Of a DNA stretch of 26,086 nucleotides, positions 9,713 through 18,490 are shown piece after piece. Source of the DNA: Phoronis australis (Eukaryota > Phoronida > Phoronidae); assembly GCA_002633005.1 (NCBI GenBank), contig NMRA01000331.1, positions 291,606 to 317,691 of the forward strand, written 5' to 3'. The translations under genes were made by a program, and so were the position numbers. Numbering within the stretch: the stretch's first letter is position 1; every line of letters begins with the position of its first letter. The notes under the pieces are model-generated. The model had not been told where the DNA came from and did not search any database. It saw nothing but the letters and a program-made list of their open reading frames with translations.

Positions 9713-11511
9713 ACAACAGCAACAAAAGGCATTGAAATGCGCCCACGAATGTAATACAATTGGTGTGCTTTTACGGTCTATATTTGTATCATAAAAATGG
9801 TCACTAGGTAGAGCAAAAACGTCAAATCTGTTCGAAAACGGGAACATATCACTGCTTATTGAATAGAAAGCTTTTCACCAAATTTCATGAATAACTATCA
9901 AGGAACTTCAGAGAAACAAAGGAGCACGCATTCATTGGATCCACCTGAAAGTCTATTGTTAGCTTCATATAAATACACTTACATGACTGTACGAAATTTA
10001 ATAAAGATCCTACAGTGGCTTTAGGAGATACAGCTCTGGGTGCAAAACAAAACTACCACTAGGAGGCCCTGACAGTAGTCAAAGACGTCATTCTCAACCG
10101 TCCTCTTAACACTGAGAACATATACGCCAATTTTCAGAACCATCCTTTGAATGGTTTGGTTGAATTTGAGGGTTGGATGCTAAAAAACACTCAAAAACAG
10201 TAAAAATGGCAACTAAATAGCGTAAAATACCTCGACTCCACCAAAAAACAAGAGGATAGCATCATCTCAAAAATAGATACCTTTATTCAAAATTTTAAGA
10301 AAATCCATTGAAGGCCTTTGAAGATACAGACTGAGGTAAATGTAAAAAACTAAAATTGCCACTAGGAGGCACACAGATAGTCATATCCATCCGAAAGTCA
10401 TTGTCGTCCGTTGTCAACATCATATAAATAGTCCTGAGAAATTTAGTAAAGATCCTCCAAACGGTTAAGGAGATACAGCCATAGATGCAAAAAAGCATAA
10501 CTGCCACTAGGAGGCGCCACGGTAGTCAAAGTGGTCTGAAAATCATCATCCGCCATCCACTTTGTAGTAAAATCATAGACTCCAATTTTCACAATCTTTC
10601 TTAGAGTGTTTCAGTTGATAGAGGGCTGGACGCCAAAAAAACAGACTAGAAAACAGTAGAAATGACCACGAGTTGGCGCAAACTATATTGAATCCATCTG
10701 AAAACAGAAGGACAAAGTCATCTTACTAATAGATGGCTAAATGCCAAATTTTATGCAAATATGTGGAGGACCTTGGACGACACAGAGGTAAATGTAAAAA
10801 GATCGTAAAATTGCCACTAGGGGGCACACAAGTAATCAGATCCGTCCGAAAGTCATCGTCATCCACTGTCAATTTCATATAAATACACTCATCTTGCTAA
10901 ATTTAGTAAAGATCCTGCAAATGGTTTAGGAGATACAGTCATAGGCGCAAAAAGAACAAAACTGGGACTAGGAGGCGCCACAGTAGTCGGAAGTCGTCGG
11001 AAAATCATTGTCAGCCATCCCCTTCATGGTAAGAACATACATGCCAATTTTCACTATCACCTTAGAGCAGTTTGGTTGATAGCCAATTTTCACTATCACC
11101 TTAGAGCAGTTTGGTTGATAGCAGGGTGGACGCCAAAAACACTCGAAAACCGTAAAAATGTCCACTAAGTGGTGCACACTACATTGAATCTATCAAAAAA
11201 CGGGAGGAAAGTGTCACCTCACTAATAGGTGGCTATATACCAAATTTTATGAAAATACGTTGGAAACCTTTGAAGATACAGAGGTAAATGTAAAAATTTA
11301 AATTCCCACAAGGGGACACACTGGTAGCCAGATCCCTCCCACAATTCGCTCATGCCGTCTCATCTATCAAAAGAACACATGTGCAAAATTTCATGAATAT
11401 ACGTCAAGTAGTTTTGGAGACAGAGCAGCAGACACCGGACACAGGATGGACGCTGGATTGACGAACGGAGGTAAAGGCATAATGTGTCCACATATTAATA
11501 TGTGGGCGCAT
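9713..11511 (+). repeat. Family X, longest copy with three C-A-B cassettes
   Basis: The left inverted 10-mer ATGCGCCCAC is at 9737-9746 and the right GTGGGCGCAT at 11502-11511. Cores: 9800 (entry A'); then C 10055, A 10209, B 10358; C 10503, A 10665, B 10813; C 10964, A 11160, terminal B 11305. The best are GCCACTAGGAGGCAC (10358), GCCACTAGGAGGCGC (10503) and GCCACTAGGGGGCAC (10813). Same-type modules recur at about 450-495 bp and neighbouring cores at about 145-160 bp. An exact 39-bp tandem duplication (11044-11082 and 11083-11121) lengthens the last C-to-A interval. The entry B' core appears deleted near 9920. Confidence 0.88.
11044..11121 (+). repeat. Exact 39-bp tandem duplication inside family X
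   Basis: Two identical 39-bp units, beginning CCAATTTTCACTATCACC and ending TTTGGTTGATAG, stand head to tail. Identity is perfect while neighbouring family copies differ at many sites, so the duplication is recent or was homogenised. Confidence 0.95.
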
Positions 11512-11576
11512 GAAAAGTTACTTGAATACTGACCATTTCCTCAATAATATCAACTGGTGAGCCGTCGGTCAAGTAA

Positions 11577-12042
11577 CAAGAGCAACGCGGACCATTGAAA
11601 TGAGCCCACAAATGCACCGCAAACGATGTGCTTCTAGAGTTGTTCATTTCTATCATAAAAATGGCCACTAGATGACGCAACATCTCTAATCCATCTGAAA
11701 ATGGATTGCTTCTTTAATAGAAAGCTATTTACCAAATTTCATAAAAATCTGTAAAGGAACTTCAGAGAAACAAAGCAAAATGGAAAAAAATGAAATTTTG
11801 CTTAGGGGGCACAGCATCCACCTCAAAGTCGTCATCTATTGTTAGCTTCATATAAATACACTTATTAAATTTAATAAAGATCCTACAATGGGTTTACGAC
11901 ATACAGCTATGGCCACAAAACAAAACAAAACCACCGCTAAGAGGTGCCACAGTAATCGAAGTTGTCAGCGTAATCGTCCTCTTCACACTGAGAACATATA
12001 GGCCAATTTTCAAAATCATCCTTAGAATGGTTTGGCTGAGAG
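11577..12042 (+). repeat. Family X copy, left portion
   Basis: It starts ACAAGAGCAACGCGGACC with a decayed left end GAAATGAGCCCAC near 11597. Cores are at 11664-11678 (GCCACTAGATGACGC), about 11800-11814 and about 11933-11947. A hAT-like MITE interrupts the copy in the middle of the C-to-A segment, and it resumes at 12469. Confidence 0.82.
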
Positions 12043-12468
12043 CAGGGCTTGGAATGACCAATGACAAAAAACGCGGAAACTTTTACGGCCCAAATCATGT
12101 CCGATAACCAGCCTTGAAATGGGAGGACTAAAAAAAAAAAAAAAAAGAAAAAAAAACGTTACCACCATCAAAAGCATGCGTCTGCGTCCTTTTAGCTCGC
12201 CCGTCCACTCCCAACCCAAACATTTTTGGCTGCAGAGCGGTAGTATTTGTGGCCGCGCTTAACAATAACACGCGACGCCATTGAAAATCACACCACGCTG
12301 TCCCAGATGCCCCGGCAATGTTGACAATTTACGTTCCTCCAAAACATAAAGAGCAACTTCCGCTTTTCGAGGTGAACGTCGTCTGCAACGCAGCGGTAAG
12401 AAAGGAATTTGACGCGGAAATTTGAAAAAAGCGGAAATCCGCCTTTCCGCGGAAAATTCCAAGCCCTG
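12043..12468. mobile_element. hAT-like MITE nested in family X
   Basis: The ends are CAGGGCTTGGAA (12043-12054) and TTCCAAGCCCTG (12457-12468), a perfect 12-bp TIR. The flanks share TGAGAG directly on both sides, a 6-bp remnant of a target duplication that in hAT elements is normally 8 bp. Removing the element restores the family X sequence TTTGGTTGAKAG-AGGGTGGAC seen in sister copies, which proves insertion. The inside has an A-rich tract near 12130-12160 and a GC-rich right half with CGGAAATCCG words. No transposase is visible. Confidence 0.88.
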
Positions 12469-12830
12469 TGAGAGAGAAGGGTGGACACCAAAAAACAGTA
12501 AAAACTACGAGAAGCAAAATACCTCGAATCCATCTGAAAATTGAAGGATAGCGTCACCCCAATAATACATATTCCGAATTTTATGAAACTCTGTTGAGGA
12601 CCCTTGAATATACAGCGGTAAACAAAATACTAAAATTGCCACGGGGGGGGGGGGGGGGGGGGNCTGGTGATCAGATCCGTGCGAAAGTCATCATTCGTTG
12701 TCCATATCATATAAATACACTTGCTAAATTTAGTAAAGAGCCTGCAAACTGTTTAGGAGATACAGTCATGGACGCAAAAACAAAACAAAACTGTCACTAT
12801 GAGGCAGCACAGTACTCGAAGTCATCGGTT
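12469..12830 (+). repeat. Family X copy, right portion, with poly-G and an unresolved base
   Basis: This continues the copy broken by the hAT-like MITE. The A core is lost (CTACGAGAAGC near 12505). The B core begins GCCAC at 12639-12643 and then becomes a run of about 20 G ending in N at 12663. The C core is at 12793-12808 (GTCACTATGAGGCAGC). Family similarity stops near 12826 without a right-end palindrome. Confidence 0.8.
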
Positions 12831-13299
12831 GAAATACATAAATGACAATTTAAAACACACTTGCAGTAACGAAAATAGCACTTTGTATCCCGTTTCGGCG
12901 GCACGTAGAAAAATCGCACTCAAGTGGTCAGGCCTAGCATTAGCAGCCAACGCCAACGGGCGTACATGCGGGATCAAACAAAAGAATTTCATACATCACT
13001 CACATCCCACAAGTCCAATCCAACGAATAACCGGTTACGGTTGAATTTCATTTCAGGAAGCGTTGTTATTTCTAGTGTTTCATAGTTTTCAGTCGATTCT
13101 CCGACTCCACTTAGTCCAAGACGACTCGGCCACGCACTCCGTAATTGTTCCTCTCTCAAAGTTTACAGAGCACAAAGCTTGGTTTGTGACCGTTTCTTTT
13201 ATCCACTTTTTCCACGAAATATTCAGTCTACTCAATGCTCCATGCACTTTTGACCGCAGAATCGCACTACTCGTCACCGCCACTTTATATCAAATGCAG
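12831..13299. other. Unassigned, possibly interior of the second hAT-like element
   Basis: Between the end of family X and the recognisable hAT-like right end. The minus strand has a 64-codon open frame (13089-13283) containing ISWKKWIKETVTNQALC, loosely reminiscent of a BED-like zinc-finger start in hAT transposases, but the cysteine and histidine spacing cannot be confirmed. It is not annotated as a gene. Confidence 0.35.
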
Positions 13300-13647
13300 A
13301 CGCCAATGATGAACCACGCTATCCCAGGCACAGTCACTTGAATTTATCTCGATTGCCACTGACATCACTCTGTACTAAGAAAATATGGTTCTTATATATG
13401 GTTACATGAGTCATCAGGAAATTCGAGCGCCTGTGATCCGCAATTACAATTTTCGTTCCACCGAAACATAAAGAACAGTTTTCACTTTTCAAGTCGTCGG
13501 AAACGCCGCGGTGAGAAACCAATTTGCCGCAATAATTTTATGCCAAATTCAATTTTTGCCGCGGAAATATAACGAAAAATACGCGAAGGGAATAAAAATA
13601 AAGAAAAAAGCGGAAATCCGTGTTTCCGCAGAAAATTCCAAGCCTTG
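13300..13647. mobile_element. Second hAT-like element, right end (diverged)
   Basis: It is similar to the right half of the MITE at 12043-12468. Shared words in order are ACCACGCT, TCCCAG, ACAATTT-CGTTCC, AAAACATAAAGA, GCGGTRAGAAA, GCGGAAATCCG, TTTCCGC and the terminal TTCCAAGCC (13637-13645). The matching left TIR was not found, so this copy is truncated, or is a longer relative whose left part has diverged. Confidence 0.72.
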
Positions 13648-13898
13648 ATGCAAAACCATTGATTACAAAGGTGAGCAAAAAAGGCTCATTGGTTGGACAA
13701 ACATGGGACCAGCTACAAGGCTCAAGATACAGTTGAGTCCCATTTAATATGTACTTCAATTAGAAAAGCCTGAGCACAGGAATATGACAGACATCCAAGA
13801 CAATAATCACAGTTTACCAGAGGAAGTTGTAGGCAAACTGGGCTTCACTACTGGGACTCCATAGCTTAACCACCATCATATAATAAGCTTCTGTGTAC
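13648..13898. other. EXOC2 intron, donor side next to exon g
   Basis: This is the start, in transcript direction, of the 9.3-kb intron. Nothing is recognised besides the donor at 13898-13897. Confidence 0.5.
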
Positions 13899-13985
13899 CT
13901 GATTTTAAGTTTGTAGGATGAGCCAGCTGTGCCTTAGCAGGTTTGACAGGTGTCTTGAACTCGCTCTCTGTTTGCTTAGATTTCT
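13899..13985 (-). CDS. EXOC2: EXOC2 exon g (variable linker)
   Basis: The 87-nt exon lies between acceptor TTTGTCTTGCAG and donor GTACAC. In the phase dictated by exon f it reads EKSKQTESEFKTPVKPAKAQ, then LAHPTNLKS plus one base: hydrophilic, rich in Lys, Thr, Ser and Pro. Human SEC5 has a poorly conserved Ser/Asp/Pro-rich linker at this place, just before the [13 protein letters not shown] block, so low similarity is expected. Support comes from position, good splice signals, an open frame and exact phase agreement with exons f and h. A mistaken linker exon remains possible, though skipping g would still need f and h to join, which they also could in phase. Confidence 0.78.
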
Positions 13986-15664
13986 CTGCAAGACAAATTA
14001 CCAGAGCAAATGCCAATCTAATGCACTTTATCAACATAGCATGAACATGATGTTGCTCAATCATATTAGAAATTGAGAAAATTAAGTCTTTGACAACAAG
14101 ATTATGAAAGTATCATTTCCTCATTTTCAACAGTGTCAAAGCCACGAAGATACACATATATGCTAAAACCTATATGCTAACATGGTTATATAAAAGGCTT
14201 TATCCCATAGGCATTGAATCAGTCCAGTGCAATACAGTCACGTGATATTGTTTTCCATATTCACCTCCAGCACAACTTCAACAATGCCCTCTGACGTGGA
14301 AAGTTCCAAAGGAAGGTCAATGTTGACTCGACGTCGTTAGCCGGTTCAATCATCAAACTTTCCGAATATAGTTTAAATTAATCCAATTGCAGCAGTATAA
14401 ATATCACACGACATGCAATCAGGTCCCAAACGTAACATCTGGTACAAAACTGTTAATTATATGAACTTCTGTCTCAGTTTTCAATTGCTAAATATTATAT
14501 CATCTGCAAGTCAGGAGCCGATTCCTCAGTAACTACAATATCAAATATTTTTGTTATTTAACTATTTTCCGGAAATGTTACAACTTCAATGCATAATTAC
14601 CGTTGTTTTCATCTTTATTATCTCTTTTCAAGTAAGAAATCGTTACATTTTAAAACTATTTATTTTACTAGAGAAAACTTGTAACCTATCGCGAAAGTAT
14701 ATATATATATATATCACGTGATCTGCCACGTGAACAGTCTGGGTGAAGAATTACAAAATTGCCACAAAAATGAAAGAAACTTAGGAATTCGTAGCATATG
14801 AGATAAATACTTTGGTCTCAGTCGACACGCAGAATAATGTCTAGTGGGATATTACTTCATCTACGCCACTCTCAGCACTTTTGGGGATATATTTCCTGAA
14901 AGTATGCCAACGGCACTAATGTCAGAAAAAGTTTCCATGGTTGGACATTGAAATTTACCCTTTAACTGGAAATGAACACAAACACCTTAACCTTTTCAGT
15001 CACATTTTAAAAAAGTTTCCACAGATATATAATCTTGAGGACAATGCCCTGAAATTAACTATTTAAGCACCAATTACACATTAAAATGCCCAGGCTGATG
15101 ATTGGTCCTGGTCTGATATGCGTTGCACAAAAGAGAGCACAGGCTGCCAAATGTATGCCTAAGAAGAGTATATTTTGACTTTCAGTCAGAAAAATACCAT
15201 CTGTGGTATAAACATCTAAGGGTTATCAACAGAAATCCCCACTTTTAACAACACAGTTGCACAGTATCAATAGACCCCGTAGCTCTAATTAGGTCAACCC
15301 AAAATGGGAAACCTTGAACTCAAATGAATCAAATTGGAAGCTGACAATTTTCCATTGAAACAATATGATGAACTCCTTCTGGTACATGCATTTATCATGT
15401 CTAATTAGGAGTACTAACCTACCATATAAAAAACGAAACAAAAGGTTCCACTCCCAAACATGGACCAAATTAATGGTTTTCAAACATGGCGCTGCATGGA
15501 CCTTAACATTTATGTTCTATGTACCAAGAACCTATTCGAAGCAGTACGCATTGTTCCAATAATTATGAACTGCTTCGACAACTGCGATGCAATCATTTTC
15601 AGAGCTTATTTTCCATACACTATACTGTAACAACATACATGATGCCAAGTCAAATGTCACCCAC
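13986..15664. other. EXOC2 intron f-g, 1.7 kb
   Basis: Apart from the splice signals at its ends and an (AT) microsatellite at about 14699-14714, no repeat, RNA or gene is recognised. It is the only intron over 1 kb here without an obvious transposon. Confidence 0.55.
14699..14714. repeat. (AT)n microsatellite
   Basis: About eight TA dinucleotides in a row, followed by ATCACGTGAT. It is a short simple repeat with no sign of function. Confidence 0.9.
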
Positions 15665-15777
15665 CAAACTGTATGTAAGTGTCCTTACAATCCTTGAACA
15701 GACTAAGAACCCAGGTATGCTGATTCTCTAGACACTGCCAGGCTGGGTCACCAGGAGCTCCTAGTTCCACAAGATAC
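15665..15777 (-). CDS. EXOC2: EXOC2 exon f
   Basis: The 113-nt exon follows acceptor TTTGCTAG. Its first G completes Arg, then YLVELGAPGDPAWQCLENQH and TWVLSLFKDCKDTYIQF plus one base. The human block is [20 protein letters not shown] followed by KWILQLMHSCKEGY, and GDPAWQC is a hallmark of the protein. Two donors are possible. GTGGGT at 15664-15663 gives the phase needed by exon g. GTGACA at 15660-15659 would put a stop codon into the next exon, so I chose the first. The end is therefore set by phase rather than by homology. Confidence 0.93.
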
Positions 15778-15893
15778 CTAGCAAACAAATCAAGTTAATA
15801 TATTTATAAATGGCAAGAACCCCTACATTAACAAAGGAAAACAGCTGTCAGTAGCCAAGTCATCGAATATGAAAAGAGTAGCAATATTTGTGG

Positions 15894-17696
15894 TAAAAAT
15901 TCCCGAATTTAATATGGTCTCCCGAATTTCAGACACCTAAATCCAACCCCAAACTGAACTTTTTGATTCTGAAATTTGGAACACGGTCGAATGTGACATT
16001 CACCATATTTCTCAAATTTCGGACACATCAGTTTTAGCGTTATTGGGCGTACTTCACACATTTCCAACAGTGCGCTATTTCGCATGATCGGTGATTATTT
16101 ACACATCGTTTATAACTGCCACCGGTGTAATGTATTGACTGATGTCACAGTCTATAATTATCGATGTGGATGGTTTGTGTATATCTCGCACATTTTCTTG
16201 GCAGTCGTAATCACGGACTCAAAATATCTGCCACGCTTGATGGCAGTTTCACTATGCAAATGAAATGTATGTGATGAGACCGTTGTGTTACCAGGTCGAA
16301 TCCCGGGTTCACAGTTTCAATTTTTTTCTGTGAACCTGCGGCCCACTTACTTTCCTCTCTGCGCCCTGACATTCGCTATGCCATGTGCCCGAATTGGCAA
16401 AACGATGTTGTTCAATGTCAAGTTAAAGCAGACTTTGTGAAATCAAAAATCTATGATCTAGTTTGTAGCGCAGTATATGCTAAAAATGTTCATGTTGTAA
16501 AATTAATGTAGTATCTTTATGTCCCCCTACTGACATCCTGTTTCCTAGCCTATTTTGTATTCTACACAAAATATTTGGGCCCTCTTGCTTCAAGGTTAAG
16601 AATTTTGAAGTCATCTAAAACAGAGTGTGAACCTATTAATTTTTAGTCAAAGTTGCTCTGTTTCCACCCGTCCCCAGTCCCTTTCAAGGGTCGTCTGACC
16701 CAAGGCGTGTGATTTGTAAAATGAAACCTGGGCCCGTAGCAGATATCGATCTAAATCTGCATATGTACATAAAAAATAAATTAGCAGACAGCACTGCTAT
16801 CGGGCCGGAGTGAACATAGGATTGATAAAATTACAACAGCAGTACAAGGAATGCAGCGGCCGAAATTATTGGGACAAGCCACTTTTACATTAAAGCATAA
16901 TTAGTGTTGAAGAAACTAACGCCCTTGTAGTTGGCTACTTAAGAACAGTCACTTGCACGTGGTGGTGTTTTGTGGTTAGACCTACGTCTAGGCTCTACCT
17001 CAGTTAAATTGTGATCTGGCCTACGGCTATGTTCCGGAATAAAAATTCCAAACTTTTATTGATTGAATATACTCCTGTCGCATAAAGCAACTGTTAGTTC
17101 TATAACTGTCAAATAAACGCCCAGATACGTAATCGAGCTACAACAGCGGGGACCTTATTTACATGTATCTCATTGGCGGGAACGCTGTTTCCGTAGTCTC
17201 TTTGAGTGACAGGTGACTCATAAGTATGCCGCACACACTGCACCAGAAACAAACCAGGGTAACATATTCTGCAGGCACGTCGTCTGTGTTTAATTTGTGA
17301 ACAGTTTAACGTGAAGATGTTGAACAACCAATGGATATTGCGAATAATCAGTCAAGGCATGTTACACGACAAATATCCATATTTCCCATCACAAAGTTTG
17401 GCAAGTCAATTGTGTTCAGAGTCAGTAACATCGCTGCTTATGTTTTTGAGGATATCGTATGAATTTCTTGTCAGCAATAACGATCATAAATTTGTGCGGC
17501 TGTTCAAATTGTCTGTAACTGCAAAACGAAACATTGTCGGCAGCTGACCGCATAAATGCTAAGATTTCGAACACCGTCGATTTTGCCGTCTTTCTCATAT
17601 TTCTTGAATTTCGGACAATCAAAATTGCCTATTTCTGATATTTCGGACAGGTTCAAAATAATTATTTTTTCACTGTCCTAAATTCGGAAATTTTTA
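15894..17696. mobile_element. TIR DNA transposon, ~1.8 kb, with repeated CGAATTTC words
   Basis: The left tip TAAAAATTCCCGAATTTA (15894-15911) matches the reverse complement of the right tip (17679-17696), TAAAAATTTCCGAATTTA, at 17 of 18 positions. Inside each end the words CCGAATTTCAGACAC, AAATTTCGGACAC and relatives recur in opposite orientation, as in DNA transposons with subterminal repeats. TA at the tips may be the target duplication. The interior contains an imperfect cruciform (16731-16806) and a short hairpin, GGTTCACAG with CTGTGAACC, near 16306-16338. No transposase is recognised, so it is non-autonomous or decayed. Confidence 0.72.
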
Positions 17697-17865
17697 ATGT
17701 AAAACTATTATCCAATTGAGATTTCAATACAATCAGTTTAAGACAAACCCAAATCAATTTTCTGGATAATGTCACTAACTTAGTGGGCAAGTTCCTAGGT
17801 TTACTTTTTAATTGAGGACAGAAGTCAATACCACATGGTCTTTGAATAAGAGAATATATACACAC

Positions 17866-17968
17866 CTGATTATCTTTTTCTGTTCCTCAAGTGAGGAAGG
17901 CACTTTCAAGAGCTTGTCATGTAAAATTTCTCGGAAATCATTAATCTGGCTCTCAATTTCTTTGTACA
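17866..17968 (-). CDS. EXOC2: EXOC2 exon e
   Basis: The 103-nt exon lies between acceptor TTATTTTCTAG and donor GTGTGT. With the carried-over G it reads VYKEIESQINDFREILHDKL, then LKVPSSLEEQKKIIR, the last codon being split (AG plus the next exon's G). Animal SEC5 has YYAEVETRIEALRELLLDKL followed by LETPSTLHDQKRYIRYL. The EVE-R/EIE-Q pattern, the LLxDKLL core and the proline-serine-leucine turn all align. The adjacent 2.1-kb intron contains a TIR element (15894-17696) that ends about 170 bp from this exon's donor. Confidence 0.94.
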
Positions 17969-18486
17969 CTAGAAAATAAACGCATAACTCATGAGATGCT
18001 CAATTACACAATGTTGAACTTTCTACATTCTACTAAAATGATACAACAGAACTCGAGACAAAACATAAGAGATAATAATTCATAATACAAATGACACTAA
18101 ATAAAATAAATAATTTATTTCAATTTAACCAATTTATGTCCGACATAAAATATAATTACAACCCATAGATTTTTAAACAATTGCAATTTTTGACTACTAA
18201 AATCCAACAGGTTAAAGAAGATTAACACGAGAATTTTCATTCTTGGGATATTTCACGATTTCTCATTTTGCATTACAGAACCTCTCCTGTCAGGAATGGC
18301 TGCAGTGAGCTGTGGATAGACTAGTAGTAAAGTTGGGGACAATCTATCCACAGCTAGGTTTTTGTTAGAATTGGCTGTGGACAGTGCCAACTAGGCTATA
18401 GTGTTCTGACTATTACAAGACATTGTCAGATGTTTTCAAACCTAGCTAAGCCTATTAGTTGACCACATACACAGAAAATCACTAAC
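17969..18486. other. EXOC2 intron d-e, proximal part, with a hairpin
   Basis: Unique-looking AT-rich intron sequence up to the TTAA-flanked transposon. The only structure noticed is a perfect 13-bp inverted repeat at 18308-18355. Confidence 0.5.
18308..18355. repeat. Perfect 13-bp inverted repeat (hairpin)
   Basis: AGCTGTGGATAGA (18308-18320) pairs perfectly with TCTATCCACAGCT (18343-18355) across a 22-nt loop. A third, partial copy, GGCTGTGGACAG, lies near 18373. It could be a small MITE remnant or a structured intronic RNA; nothing decides. Confidence 0.85.
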
Positions 18487-18490
18487 TTAA

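Noticed and set aside
9467-9759. Short open frames across the family X clusters (for example those starting MATRWR or MATGWR)
   Set aside because: They are translations of the repeated A module containing the CCACTAG core, broken in every copy at different places.
7855-12808. Regularly spaced repeats considered as a CRISPR array
   Set aside because: Units are ~150 bp, diverged, and have no short identical repeats with unique spacers; the locus is a spliced animal gene.
15661-15664. Alternative donor for EXOC2 exon f at 15660-15659
   Set aside because: It would shift the phase and create a stop early in exon g; the donor at 15664-15663 keeps the frame.
16270-16320. tRNA or SINE B box (GGTCGAATCCCGGG)
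   Set aside because: No convincing A box or cloverleaf upstream. A similar GC-rich stretch near 2104 also lacks an A box.
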